Shown here piece by piece: positions 40,403 to 49,328 of a stretch of DNA of 64,000 nt; within the stretch, counting starts at the first letter, position 1, and each line of letters begins with the position of its first letter. The position numbers and the translations under genes were made by a program. Source of the stretch: JACCXE01 sp963718605 (GTDB lineage: Bacteria > Actinomycetota > Acidimicrobiia > Acidimicrobiales > JACCXE01); the NCBI GenBank assembly GCA_963718605.1, contig OY970363.1, positions 3,534,001-3,598,000 of the forward strand, given 5' to 3'. The notes beneath the pieces are model-generated. The model searched no databases. It was not told the origin of the DNA and saw nothing but the letters and a program-made list of their open reading frames with translations.

Positions 40403-41197
40403 TTACCGGGGTGGGGCCGCATCCAGTGCATTGCGCATCGCGCCGACCGCCTCGCCGACCGCGTCGGGGCCTTTTCCGTCCAGCAACAGGCGCATCAACG
40501 CGCTCGCAACCACGACCCCATCGGCGTGATCGGACGCCTCCACGGCGTGGGCCGGAGTCGAAACACCAAAGCCGATCAGGACCGGCGTGTCGGTGACGGC
40601 CTTGAGCCGCGTGCCGATCGTGGCGGCCGTGTCGCTCAACGCGCCGCGCTCACCGGTAACGCCCATGACCGACACGCCGTAGACAAATCCGCGCGAGCGT
40701 GCCGCGATCTGCACGAGGCGCTCGTCGGGCGTGATGGGTGACGCGAGCAGAACCGTGGCCACGCCCTGTTCTGCCGCCGTGGCTTCCCAACCGACCGATT
40801 CCTCGAGGGGAAGATCCGGCACGATCGCGCCGGTGATGCCCGCCGCGACGAGATCAGACGCGAACCGCTCGTGGCCGGCGCGGAACACGAGGTTGTAATA
40901 CGTCATCGCGACCAGCGGCACGCCGATGTCGACGCCCCGCAGCGAGTCGAGAATCTTCGGCGGCGTCGCGCCACCTTCGAGCGCGGTTTGCGACGCCTCT
41001 TGAATGGTCGGGCCGTCCATCACCGGGTCCGAGAACGGCAGACCGATCTCGATGGCGTCCGCGCCGGCGCCGGCCATCGCCAAGAGCGCGTCGATCCAGT
41101 CGGGGCCGCCGAGGCCACCGGTCATGTAGGGAACGAGGAGACGCCGGCCGTCGTCGCGGCGCTTGCGCAGCGTCGGTTCGAGTTGGGGTGGAGTCAC
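40403..41197 (-). CDS. trpA: Tryptophan synthase alpha chain
   Basis: A 264-residue TIM barrel. IEIGLPFSDPVMDGPTIQEA contains the catalytic Glu (E49 equivalent) and the Asp in FSDP, and VPDLPLEE holds the second acidic motif with loop 6 VSVMGVTGER. TrpA cleaves indole-3-glycerol phosphate to indole, which tunnels to TrpB. GTG 41197 overlaps the trpB stop (GTGA). It is the last gene of the trpCFBA operon. Confidence 0.97.
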   Translation of the reverse strand: MTPPQLEPTLRKRRDDGRRLLVPYMTGGLGGPDWIDALLAMAGAGADAIEIGLPFSDPVMDGPTIQEASQTALEGGATPPKILDSLRGVDIGVPLVAMTYYNLVFRAGHERFASDLVAAGITGAIVPDLPLEESVGWEATAAEQGVATVLLASPITPDERLVQIAARSRGFVYGVSVMGVTGERGALSDTAATIGTRLKAVTDTPVLIGFGVSTPAHAVEASDHADGVVVASALMRLLLDGKGPDAVGEAVGAMRNALDAAPPR

Positions 41198-42384
41198 TCG
41201 GGCACCGGCGGCCGCAGCACATTCATGATCTGCTCGGCGTCTTTGTCGCCGCGGCCCGACAGCGTGATCATCACTGTGGTGCCAGGCGCGAGTTCGCCGG
41301 TGCGCGCCGCTCGCGCCACCCAGGCAACTGCGTGGGCCGACTCGAGCGCCGGGATAATGCCTTCGGTGCGCGCGAGCAGCTGCAGTGCGTCGAGCACTTC
41401 TTCGTCGTTGACCGGTGAGTACGACGCGCGGCCGATCGCGGCGAGGTGCGCGTGTTCGGGGCCAACGCCGGGATAGTCGAGGCCGGCGCTGATCGAGTGC
41501 GCCTCCAGCACCTGGCCGTACTCGTCCTGCAACAGCATCGATTGACTGCCGTGCACCACACCGGGCACGCCGTGACCAATCGCCGCGCCGCCCGCGGCCT
41601 CGGCGCCGACGAGCTTCGCCTTGGTGTCGACGAACCCGGCAAACGTGCCGGCGGCGTTCGACCCGCCGCCCACGCATGCGACCACGACGTCGGGGTCGGT
41701 GCCCAGCAGCGCCCGCACCTGCTCGCGCGCTTCGTCACCGACGATGCGCTGGAACTCGCGCACCATCCACGGGTACGGATGCGGGCCCATCACCGATCCG
41801 AGGCAGTAGTGGCTCGACTCGACGTTGGCCACCCAGTCCCGCATGGCTTCGTTGATCGCGTCCTTCAGCGTGCGGCTGCCCGAATTGACGGGACGCACTT
41901 CCGCGCCGAGCAGCTGCATGCGAAAGACGTTCAGCGCCTGGCGTTCGACGTCGACCTCACCCATGTAGACCACGCACTCGAGCCCGAACAGCGCGGCCGC
42001 GGTTGCGCTCGCCACCCCGTGCTGACCGGCGCCCGTCTCGGCGACTATGCGCTTCTTGCCCATGCGCCGCGTCAGCAGCGCCTGGCCGATCACGTTGTTG
42101 ATCTTGTGGCTGCCGGTGTGCGCGAGGTCTTCACGCTTCAGCAGCACCCGTACACCGAGTTCGGCCGACAGACGCTTGCACTCGGTGACCGGCGTCGGCC
42201 GCCCGCCGTAGTCGCGCAGCAGCGCGTTGTATTCATCGAGGAACGCCGGGTCGCTCCACGCGTCGCGGAACGCGGCCTCGAGTTCGAGACACGCGGGCAT
42301 GAGCGACTCGGGGATGTAACGACCGCCGAACTCGCCGAACCGACCGTCCTTCGTCGGCTCGTCCATCATCGATCTGTCACTCAT
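41194..42384 (-). CDS. trpB: Tryptophan synthase beta chain
   Basis: A 396-residue PLP enzyme. LAHTGSHKINN contains the PLP lysine, ETGAGQHG is the catalytic loop, and CVGGGSNAAG binds the phosphate of PLP. RFGEFGGRYIPESLMP is the standard TrpB1 N-terminus. It joins indole and serine. ATG 42384 overlaps trpF by ATGA; the 3' end overlaps trpA. Confidence 0.98.
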   Translation of the reverse strand: MSDRSMMDEPTKDGRFGEFGGRYIPESLMPACLELEAAFRDAWSDPAFLDEYNALLRDYGGRPTPVTECKRLSAELGVRVLLKREDLAHTGSHKINNVIGQALLTRRMGKKRIVAETGAGQHGVASATAAALFGLECVVYMGEVDVERQALNVFRMQLLGAEVRPVNSGSRTLKDAINEAMRDWVANVESSHYCLGSVMGPHPYPWMVREFQRIVGDEAREQVRALLGTDPDVVVACVGGGSNAAGTFAGFVDTKAKLVGAEAAGGAAIGHGVPGVVHGSQSMLLQDEYGQVLEAHSISAGLDYPGVGPEHAHLAAIGRASYSPVNDEEVLDALQLLARTEGIIPALESAHAVAWVARAARTGELAPGTTVMITLSGRGDKDAEQIMNVLRPPVPE

Positions 42385-43055
42385 GTTCCCTCGTCGGCCC
42401 AGTCGTATGGGGTGTCGTCGGCGTTGCCACCAAAGTTGCCCGGGCCTTCGGCCTCGAACGCAGCCTTGGCGTTCGCGATGAACGCACGCAACTTGCGGGG
42501 GTCTTTCCGTCCTGGGGACGACTCGACGCCGCTGGACACGTCAACGCCCCACGGGTGCACCGCCCCGATGGCGGCGGCGACGTTGTCGGAGTTCAGCCCG
42601 CCAGCCACAATCAGGCGGCTGCGATCCGTCACCCCGTCGGCCAAGCGCCAGTCGAACACCTTGCCGCTGCCGGGGTTCGGTGCGTCGAGCAGGATCGCGG
42701 ACGCGCGGTAACCGCTCGCGTCGGCCACGCCGCGGTCGCCGGCAACGAACGCCTTGATCACGAAGGGAATGCGTTCGCCGATCCACCACGTCATCTCGCG
42801 GGTCTCGTGTCCGTGCAACTGGGCACCGGTCAGCCCGGCGCGGTGAATGGTCTCGACGACGCGTTCTTGCGCCTCGTCACGGAACACGCCTACCGTCATC
42901 ACGTCGTTGGGCAGGCGCTTCACTATGTCGGCCGCCGCGCTCGCGGTGATTTGACGCGTGGACGGCGTGAACAGAAAGCCGATCGCGTCTGCACCCATCG
43001 CAACCGCGAGCAGCGCGTCCTCCTCGGTGGTGATGCCGCAGATCTTTACGAACAC
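42381..43055 (-). CDS. trpF: Phosphoribosylanthranilate isomerase
   Basis: A 224-residue TIM barrel with FVKICGITTEEDA (catalytic Cys at position about 6) and the later catalytic Asp in AILLDAPNPGSGKVFDW. IVAGGLNSDNV and GVDVSSGVES form the phosphate site. Many actinobacteria lack trpF and use bifunctional PriA; here a dedicated trpF coexists with a HisA/PriA-type gene at 50425. The GTG 43055 overlaps trpC by ten bases. A short tail (about 20 residues) follows the barrel. Confidence 0.96.
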   Translation of the reverse strand: MFVKICGITTEEDALLAVAMGADAIGFLFTPSTRQITASAAADIVKRLPNDVMTVGVFRDEAQERVVETIHRAGLTGAQLHGHETREMTWWIGERIPFVIKAFVAGDRGVADASGYRASAILLDAPNPGSGKVFDWRLADGVTDRSRLIVAGGLNSDNVAAAIGAVHPWGVDVSSGVESSPGRKDPRKLRAFIANAKAAFEAEGPGNFGGNADDTPYDWADEGT

Positions 43056-43807
43056 CGCAAGCTCCGGACCATGTCGGACGGATCGCCCGCGGTGACCACG
43101 GATTGGCCGACAAGCACCGCGTCGTAGCCCGCGTCGCGCAGACTGGCCGCATCGGTCGCGTCCCGCACGCCGGATTCGGCCACGCGCACGACGTCGGCCG
43201 GTATCTGCGTCGCCATGCGCACCGCCCGCTCGTGGTCGACCTTGAACGTGTGAAGGTCGCGTTGGTTCACGCCGACCACGGTCGCTCCGGCGGCCAACGC
43301 GCGATCGAGTTCGGCCTCGTCGTGAATCTCGAATAGGGCGTCCAGGCCCAGGCCGGTCGCCACCGCGTGGCAGTCGCGGAGCTCGGCGTCTGACAGGACC
43401 GCCGCGATCAGAAGCACCGCGTCGGCACCCATCGCGCGGGCGGCGCGTACGTCGGCGACCGACACCGTGAAGTCCTTGCGCAGCACCGGCAACTCGACCG
43501 CGGCGCGAGCGGTTTCCAGATCCTCGGGGCTGCCACCGAAATACGTGGCGTCGGTGAGGACCGACAACGCCGCCGCTCCCCCGTCCGCATACGCCTTGGC
43601 CATCAGCGCTGGGTCGAGGTGCGGCGCCATGTCGGGCACCGACGGCGAGCGGCGTTTGATCTCGCCGATAACGGCGAGGCCGTCGGCCGCGCGCAACGCC
43701 GCCGCGAACCCGCGCGGCGTCGGCGCAGCGGCGAGCGCCGCGTCAGTGACCACAGGCTCGGGATAGCCCCGATGTGCAGCCACGATGTCGTCCAAATACG
43801 TGGCCAT
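43046..43807 (-). CDS. trpC: Indole-3-glycerol phosphate synthase
   Basis: A 253-residue TIM barrel with IGEIKRRSPSVP (Lys and substrate-binding motif), VLRKDFTVS (catalytic Lys), LLIAAVLSD, FEIHDEAELDRAL (catalytic Glu), GVNQRDLHTF and VRVAESGVRD (Glu/Ser). It converts CdRP to indoleglycerol phosphate. ATG 43807 is the normal start (MATYLDDIV); an in-frame upstream extension runs into the 116-bp inverted-repeat element and is rejected. It is the first gene of the trpCFBA unit; no leader peptide rich in Trp was seen. Confidence 0.96.
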   Translation of the reverse strand: MATYLDDIVAAHRGYPEPVVTDAALAAAPTPRGFAAALRAADGLAVIGEIKRRSPSVPDMAPHLDPALMAKAYADGGAAALSVLTDATYFGGSPEDLETARAAVELPVLRKDFTVSVADVRAARAMGADAVLLIAAVLSDAELRDCHAVATGLGLDALFEIHDEAELDRALAAGATVVGVNQRDLHTFKVDHERAVRMATQIPADVVRVAESGVRDATDAASLRDAGYDAVLVGQSVVTAGDPSDMVRSLRCS

Positions 43808-43814
43808 CGTGCGA

Positions 43815-43930
43815 CTACGAGCCTGTTGAAGAAGGGTTTCGCCGCTTCGCGGCGTGCGCGAAGGAGCCTGAGCCGTGCCTTGCGTCAAGCGGAGTCAATG
43901 GTGTCCGGTAGTTCTTCAACAGTCTCGTAG
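43815..43930. repeat. 116-bp inverted-repeat element (MITE-like)
   Basis: CTACGAGCCTGTTGAAGAAG at 43815-43834 and, inverted, CTACGAGACTGTTGAAGAAC at 43911-43930 match at 18 of 20 positions, flanking 76 bases that hold a perfect small hairpin CGCCGC-TTC-GCGGCG at 43840-43854. No ORF fits inside. It fills nearly the whole gap between the divergent trpC and the response regulator. It resembles the ends of a miniature transposable element or a structured repeat; copy number elsewhere is unknown. Confidence 0.6.
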
Positions 43931-43939
43931 GTTACGTGC

Positions 43940-44614
43940 GTGAGCGACGCGGGCACGATCGTCGTCGTCGAGGACGAGACGGCGATCGCCGACCTGCTCG
44001 ACCTCTACCTGCGCCGCGAGGGTTTTCGCGTGGTCCTTGCGGCCGACGCCGACCGCGGCGCTGCCCTCGTTGCGAGCGAGCAACCCGTCCTCGTGATCCT
44101 CGATGTCGGCCTCCCGGGTTCAACGGACGGGTTGGGGCTTTGCCGGCAGATTCGCGAGCGCGGCGCGACGCCGATTCTCATACTGACCGCCCGGGACTCG
44201 GAGATCGATCGCGTCGTCGGCCTCGAACTGGGCGCGGATGACTACGTGACGAAACCGTTCTCGCCCCGCGAGGTGGTCGCGCGCGTCAAGGCGATCTTGC
44301 GCCGGGCCAGCGCTGTCCCCGTCGCAACGTCTCGCCTGTCCCACGGCTCGATCGCGGTCGACGCGGCGCGGCGTGACGTCACCGTGGACGGCGAGACCAT
44401 CGCGTTGACGACGCGGGAGTTCGACCTGCTCGCCTACCTGATGCAACACACCGGTGTCGTGCTTAGCCGTCAACAGCTGCTCGACGGCGTGTGGGGCCCC
44501 GGTTGGCATGGCGACGAGCGGACCGTGGACGTGCACGTGCGGCAGTTGCGCCGCAAGCTGGGTGACGGCTTCGAACTTACGACGGTGTGGGGCGTGGGAT
44601 ACCGGCTCGGATGA
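43940..44614 (+). CDS. OmpR/PhoB-type response regulator
   Basis: A 224-residue regulator. The receiver has VVEDE (acidic pair), LVILDVGLPG (phosphoacceptor Asp), ILTARDSE (Thr) and YVTKPFSP (Lys). The C-terminal winged helix shows TTREFDLLAYLMQH and RTVDVHVRQLRRKLG, the recognition helix. It should activate genes on phosphorylation by the adjacent kinase. GTG 43940 starts nine bases after the inverted repeat. It is coupled to the kinase by ATGA. Target genes are unknown. Confidence 0.95.
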   Translation: MSDAGTIVVVEDETAIADLLDLYLRREGFRVVLAADADRGAALVASEQPVLVILDVGLPGSTDGLGLCRQIRERGATPILILTARDSEIDRVVGLELGADDYVTKPFSPREVVARVKAILRRASAVPVATSRLSHGSIAVDAARRDVTVDGETIALTTREFDLLAYLMQHTGVVLSRQQLLDGVWGPGWHGDERTVDVHVRQLRRKLGDGFELTTVWGVGYRLG

Positions 44615-45954
44615 CGATGCGCCGACGCCTCATCGGAACGCTCCTGTTGGTCGTAGCGGCCGCGCTCGCCGTGGCGGGGCTCGGCACCCAGCTCCTCGTG
44701 CGACGGGCCACGCTCGAGGACGCACGCAAGGACGTCGCGCTCCAGGCCCGGCAAGTTGCGGCGGCGACGGAAGACTTGCGCCGCCCGGCAACGTTCGCGG
44801 TGCTCCGTCAGGCGCTGCGCCTGAAGGGAGCGGGTGTCGTGCGCTTCGGTGCCGGTGGTCGATTGCTTACCGAGTTACCCGCCGGCGTGGCCGCGCAAGA
44901 TTTGCGCCGCGCCGACCTGGCACTGGGCAACACGGTGTCGGGCATCCGGCGCACGCTCGTCTACGCCGCCGCTCCGGTCAACAGCGTGAACGGGCGGACG
45001 GGCCCGGTGACCGCGGTTGTCTTCACGCGGCAGTTGAACTCGCTCAACCGCGGTGCGTGGTTCTTCGCGATGTCGGCGCTCGTGTCGCTGGCCTTGGCCG
45101 GACTCGTCGGTAGCCGGCTCGGTCGCCGCATCGCGGAGCCAATCGAGCGGGCCGACGCGACCACCCGGAGAATCGCGTCCGGCGACCTGGGCGCCCGCGT
45201 CGACCTGCCCGCGAATGCCGACGCGGAGGTGGCCTCGCTCGCGTCGTCGATCACGTCGTTGGCCGACAACCTCGAGCGCAGTCGAGCGACCGAGCGCGAC
45301 TTCCTGCTGTCTGTGTCACACGATCTGCGTACCCCGCTCACCGCGATCCGCGGCTACGGCGAGGCGTTGGCCGACGGCGCGATCGACGACGACGCCCGCG
45401 CCGGAGCAGTGATCGTGTCGGAGTCGCGCCGCCTCGAACGCCTCGTGGGTGACCTACTGGACCTGGCTCGGCTCGGCGCCGGATCCTTTTCTCTGCAACT
45501 CGAGGCGGTGCGGATAGACGACGTCGTGCTCGGCACGGCCGAGGCATTACAGCCAGCGGCCACTGCGGCCGGCGTGGCCCTCTCCGTAGCCGGCACTGGC
45601 GACGTCGTCGCGCTCGGCGACCAGGACCGTCTTGCGCAGGTTGCCGCGAATCTGATCGAGAACGCGTTGAGCTTCGCCGCGGGGCGTGTGGACCTCGCAG
45701 TGGTGGCCTCTGGTGATCGCGTCGGCTTTACGGTGACGGACGACGGCCCGGGGATTCCCGCCGTCGAACAGTCCGCGGTGTTCTCGCGTCACTACCGCTC
45801 GGACTCGTCACGTGGCCGCAGGCTGGGAACCGGGCTTGGCCTGGCCATCGTGGCCGAACTCGTCGCCGCCATGCACGGTTCGACCGGGATCGAATCGCCG
45901 CCCCCCGGCGACGCCAGCGGCACTCGCATCACTGTGTGGTTGCCCCGCGCTTAG
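44611..45954 (+). CDS. Sensor histidine kinase (HAMP-HisKA-HATPase)
   Basis: A 447-residue membrane kinase. Two membrane helices (about 8-28 and 150-172) bracket a sensor domain of about 120 residues outside the cell. HAMP follows (GSRLGRRIAEPIERADATTR), then HisKA with FLLSVSHDLRTPLTAIRGYG (phospho-His) and HATPase with N box NLIENALSFA, G1 DDGPGIP, and G2 GRRLGTGLGLAIV. Partner is the adjacent response regulator. The signal is unknown. The 3' end overlaps the convergent lipoprotein gene by four bases. Confidence 0.95.
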   Translation: MTMRRRLIGTLLLVVAAALAVAGLGTQLLVRRATLEDARKDVALQARQVAAATEDLRRPATFAVLRQALRLKGAGVVRFGAGGRLLTELPAGVAAQDLRRADLALGNTVSGIRRTLVYAAAPVNSVNGRTGPVTAVVFTRQLNSLNRGAWFFAMSALVSLALAGLVGSRLGRRIAEPIERADATTRRIASGDLGARVDLPANADAEVASLASSITSLADNLERSRATERDFLLSVSHDLRTPLTAIRGYGEALADGAIDDDARAGAVIVSESRRLERLVGDLLDLARLGAGSFSLQLEAVRIDDVVLGTAEALQPAATAAGVALSVAGTGDVVALGDQDRLAQVAANLIENALSFAAGRVDLAVVASGDRVGFTVTDDGPGIPAVEQSAVFSRHYRSDSSRGRRLGTGLGLAIVAELVAAMHGSTGIESPPPGDASGTRITVWLPRA

Positions 45955-46787
45955 GGCTGCGTTGTCTCCGAGACGTCAGTGGTCGTGGTCGTTTCCTCGA
46001 CCGTGGGGTCCACGCAGTCCTTGACGTCCAGCGGAATGCTCTGCGTGCCAACGGTGACGGCCAACGGATTTCGGCCGACCTCGCGACAACGCACGATCCA
46101 CGTGGCGTGACCCTGCGAGTCCGTGATCGCCGGGTTCGCCGTCATCACGCGCCACGAAGAACTACCCACGAGGTCAACGCGCTCGTCGACGAGCGGGGTG
46201 GCGCGTACGACGCCCTGCGCGTCCACCATTTTCTGCGACACCAGCACGACGAGTTGCGTGTCGCGGAACAGCTGCGGGGGATCGGGCGCGAGCGAGGACG
46301 ATACGGCGAGGCCGCCAGCGGTTCGCACCCGCAACTCGACCTGCTTGGTCTCGGTGGCGCCGAGGAACACCGCCGACGGCGTGATCTGCGCGAGGTCGGG
46401 CGGCCGGAACGCGCGGGCGCGGTAGCGACCTCCCAGCACATTGGGCATCGTCCAGGTGCCGTCCTCGCCGGTGGTGAGAATGATCTGCGCTGAGGCGCCG
46501 TCAACAATGCGCTCGAGGACGACGGACGCGCCCGGCACCGCACCACCCTCGCTGACCACGACGCCGCTCACCGTGGCCCTACCGGGACCGAAAGGTACGG
46601 CGGTTGTGATCGCGTGGCCCGACACGCCTTTCAGACCAATCTCGGAGTAGTCGACATCGGTGGTCGTGGTCGCGACCACCGCGTTGATCTCGGGTGCTTT
46701 GGGCAACCGCCCGGCACCGCTCGAGCACGCCGCGGCGACCAGGCCGAGCGCAAGCACAAGAGCTGCGGGACGAACCTGGCTACGCAC
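45951..46787 (-). CDS. Lipoprotein with carboxypeptidase-regulatory-like (Ig) domain
   Basis: A 278-residue lipoprotein: signal and lipobox LVAAACSS, then a Ser/Thr/Ala-rich linker and a beta-sandwich with ATVSGVVVSEGGAVPGASVV and MPNVLGGRYRARAFRPPD, typical of CarboxypepD_reg-type repeats. The C-terminus is Thr/Glu-rich. It should be a surface or cell-wall-facing protein of unknown function. GTG 46787 overlaps the ygfZ end by eight bases. As the last gene of the his-trpE-ygfZ run it seems out of place functionally. Confidence 0.75.
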   Translation of the reverse strand: MRSQVRPAALVLALGLVAAACSSGAGRLPKAPEINAVVATTTTDVDYSEIGLKGVSGHAITTAVPFGPGRATVSGVVVSEGGAVPGASVVLERIVDGASAQIILTTGEDGTWTMPNVLGGRYRARAFRPPDLAQITPSAVFLGATETKQVELRVRTAGGLAVSSSLAPDPPQLFRDTQLVVLVSQKMVDAQGVVRATPLVDERVDLVGSSSWRVMTANPAITDSQGHATWIVRCREVGRNPLAVTVGTQSIPLDVKDCVDPTVEETTTTTDVSETTQP

Positions 46788-47448
46788 TGACCGGTCCGAG
46801 AATCGTGCCGGTGCGCCCGCCGATTTCAGCGGCGCCTTCGAGCGCGGTGCCGCGCTTGACATATCCAAGCGCTATGTCGTCGGCCGCGCTGGTGACGACG
46901 CCAACATCGGCGCCGGCGACGACAATCGCGTCGCCGCGGCTCGCTCCGTCGACCGCGAGCCGCACAAGGCGGCGTGGCGGCTCCGCGACGCGACTGTCCA
47001 TGCGGGCCACCAACTCCTGGCCCGTGTAGCAACCCTTCGTGAACGAGACAGCGCGACTCACCCAACCGGTCTCGGCGGGCACGGTGCGCTCGTCTATCTC
47101 GTTTGCCATCGAGAGGCGGCCCTCTTCGATGCGGCTGCGTTCGGCCGCAGGGTCGAGAGCTGCCTCAGCCGCTTCAGTCAGCGTGATCGTGGCTTTGGTG
47201 CGCAGCAGGAAGCGCCGCAGCCGGGCCTCGAGGGCGGCGCCGAAACCAGGGTCGATCCGGAACGTGAACTGCTCGGCGCTGTCGCGCACCACGTGGGCGA
47301 ACGCGTCGATGTGGCCGTTTGGCGCCAGGACGAACGTCGAGGTCGAACCGCCCACAGGCAGCGCCGCGACATCCTGGCTTAGCTGGCCTTGGAGATAGCC
47401 CTCCGCGTCTGGCCCCTCTACGCGAACAATGTCGAGCGGCGGCGTCAC
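46780..47448 (-). CDS. ygfZ: YgfZ/GcvT-like folate-binding protein
   Basis: A 222-residue protein of the YgfZ group with the diagnostic KGCYTGQELVARMDSR (K-G-C-Y-x-G-Q-E) at about residue 137 and N-terminal IVRVEGPDAEGYLQGQLSQD. YgfZ uses folate to support repair or assembly of certain iron-sulfur clusters. GTG 47448 lies four bases after trpE. It is shorter than E. coli YgfZ, as in other actinobacteria. Confidence 0.92.
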   Translation of the reverse strand: MTPPLDIVRVEGPDAEGYLQGQLSQDVAALPVGGSTSTFVLAPNGHIDAFAHVVRDSAEQFTFRIDPGFGAALEARLRRFLLRTKATITLTEAAEAALDPAAERSRIEEGRLSMANEIDERTVPAETGWVSRAVSFTKGCYTGQELVARMDSRVAEPPRRLVRLAVDGASRGDAIVVAGADVGVVTSAADDIALGYVKRGTALEGAAEIGGRTGTILGPVSA

Positions 47449-47452
47449 GCAG

Positions 47453-48967
47453 TCATCTTGCCGCGGCGTCGCGGCGTTGAGCCGTCATGCGCCTCGCCGC
47501 GGGGACCGCGGCCAGCAGCGCCGCGGCCTTGTTGGCGCATTCCAGGTCTTCGGAAGCCGGATCGCTGTCGACCACGATGCCCGCGCCCGCCTGCACATAC
47601 GCCCGGCCGCCCGGCGCCACGAACATGGTGCGGATCGCGATCGCGGTATCGAGCTCACCGGCAAAGTCGACGTAGCCGACGACGCCGGCGTACGGGCCGC
47701 GCCGCGTGGCTTCGAGCGCATCGATAATTTGCATGGCCCGCACCTTGGGCGCGCCCGACACGGTGCCCGCCGGCAGCGTGGCCCGCAGCACGTCGATGGG
47801 CGTGAGGCCGGGCTTCAAATCGGCGGATACCTGCGAAGTGAGGTGCATCACATGGCTGTAGCGCTCGAGCGTGAACAACTCGTCGACCTTCTCGGTACCG
47901 AACACGCCGACGCGGCCAACGTCGTTGCGCGCCAGGTCCACCAGCATGATGTGCTCCGCGCGCTCCTTCGGGTCCTCGCTCAGTTCGGCGGCCATGCGCT
48001 TCTCGTCGGCCTCGGTGCGGCCGCGCCGACGCGTGCCCGCGATCGGGCGGCTGATGACGCGACCGTCGAGCAACTGCACCATCGGTTCGGGCGAACTGCC
48101 GACCACGGTGACTTCCGGGTGCCGGATGAAATACATGTACGGCGACGGGTTGACTTGGCGCAGGCTGCGGTACATGTCGAACGGGTCGGCATCGAGGTCA
48201 AGGTCGAACCGCTGCGACAGCACCACTTGAAAGATGTCGCCCGCGAGGATGTGCTCCTTCGCCACGTTCACCATGTCGGTGAAACGCTCTTTGCTCACCG
48301 TGCGGGTGACGTCCGGGAGAGGGTCGGTGTCGCCGGGCGGGTCGAACACCGGCTCGTCAATTGCGCGCGCCCCGTCGGCCAACATCTGCTCGACGCGCGC
48401 GACCGCGGCGTCATACGCAGCATCGATTTCTGTCTCGCTCATGTCGGTCGACACGAACGCATTCGAGAGCAACACGACGCGTTGCTTCCAGTGGTCGAAT
48501 GCCGCCACCGAACCGATGATCGACATCACCGCGTCGGGCAAACCGCGGTCGTCGTTCGGCGCGTCGGGCAGGTGCTCGACCTCGCGCACGACTTCGTAGC
48601 CCAGGTAGCCGACCACGCCACCGTGCAGCGGCGGCAGGTCTTCGAGTTGCGGCGATTGGTACGCGCCGAGAATCGCCTCGATCGCGGCGAGCATGCCGTG
48701 GTCGAGGGGCACGCCGGCCGGGAGCGTCCCGTCGACGGTGATCACGCCGTGGCGGGCGACGAGGGTGGCGCGCGCGTCGCGTCCGACAAAGCTCCAACGA
48801 CCCCAACGCTCGCGGTCCACCGACTCGAATAGGAAGCCGGGCTCGTCGCCTACGAGCCGCGCGAAACCGGCGACCGGAGTGATTTGATCGGCGAGCACCT
48901 CACGCCAAACCGGAACAACCGAGTGCTGCGCTGCGAGCGCGCGGAACTGCTCCCTATTCGGTTGCAT
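47453..48967 (-). CDS. trpE: Anthranilate synthase component I
   Basis: A 504-residue chorismate-utilising enzyme. The N-terminal domain has the Trp-feedback region (FLFESVDRERWGRWSFVG; LLESxE equivalent here FESVD), and the catalytic domain has NPSPYMYFIRH, SSPEPMVQL, RPIAGTRRRG, HIMLVDLARNDVGRV and GTVSGAPKVRAM. No TrpG (amidotransferase) is in the window, so it must be elsewhere. ATG 48967 overlaps hisI by 14 bases. It is separated from trpCFBA by about 4 kb and has joined the histidine operon. Confidence 0.96.
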   Translation of the reverse strand: MQPNREQFRALAAQHSVVPVWREVLADQITPVAGFARLVGDEPGFLFESVDRERWGRWSFVGRDARATLVARHGVITVDGTLPAGVPLDHGMLAAIEAILGAYQSPQLEDLPPLHGGVVGYLGYEVVREVEHLPDAPNDDRGLPDAVMSIIGSVAAFDHWKQRVVLLSNAFVSTDMSETEIDAAYDAAVARVEQMLADGARAIDEPVFDPPGDTDPLPDVTRTVSKERFTDMVNVAKEHILAGDIFQVVLSQRFDLDLDADPFDMYRSLRQVNPSPYMYFIRHPEVTVVGSSPEPMVQLLDGRVISRPIAGTRRRGRTEADEKRMAAELSEDPKERAEHIMLVDLARNDVGRVGVFGTEKVDELFTLERYSHVMHLTSQVSADLKPGLTPIDVLRATLPAGTVSGAPKVRAMQIIDALEATRRGPYAGVVGYVDFAGELDTAIAIRTMFVAPGGRAYVQAGAGIVVDSDPASEDLECANKAAALLAAVPAARRMTAQRRDAAAR

Positions 48968-49319
48968 CACCGAGGCTGCGATAGAAGCACGAGAAGTTCC
49001 CCGTGTGACACGCGCCGTTGCCTTCCTGCTCGACGGTTAGCAAAAGCGTGTCGCCGTCGCAGTCGTACGACGCTTCGCGCAGGTACTGGCGGTCCCCCGA
49101 CGTTTCGCCCTTGCACCAGAACTCCTGGCGGCTACGGCTCCAGAACCACGTGCGACCCGTCTCGAGCGTCTTGCGCAACGACTCGTCGTTCATCCATGCC
49201 AGCATCAGGACCTTGCCGGTGCCGTGCTCTTGCACGATCGCGGGCACGAGGCCGTCCTCGTTGTACGTGACGTTCTCGAGATCGCTCTCGCTGGCTTTGA
49301 ACGGTGTCGCTTGCGGCAT
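48954..49319 (-). CDS. hisI: Phosphoribosyl-AMP cyclohydrolase
   Basis: A 121-residue enzyme of the third histidine step, without a fused HisE domain. VLMLAWMNDESLRKTLETG, WSRSRQEFWCKGETSGDRQ (Zn Cys and Mg-binding region) and DCDGDTLLLTVEQEGNGACH (acidic Mg site and Cys-x-x-His) are conserved. Zn is bound by the cysteines in WCKGE and NGACHTG. ATG 49319 is the shortest start that fits the family. It follows a GroES-like gene by nine bases. Confidence 0.95.
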   Translation of the reverse strand: MPQATPFKASESDLENVTYNEDGLVPAIVQEHGTGKVLMLAWMNDESLRKTLETGRTWFWSRSRQEFWCKGETSGDRQYLREASYDCDGDTLLLTVEQEGNGACHTGNFSCFYRSLGDATE

Positions 49320-49328
49320 CCGCAAAGT

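Noticed and set aside
43808..43939. Trp leader peptide or T-box before trpC
   Set aside because: No short ORF with Trp codons and no T-box sequence was seen; the space is filled by the inverted-repeat element.
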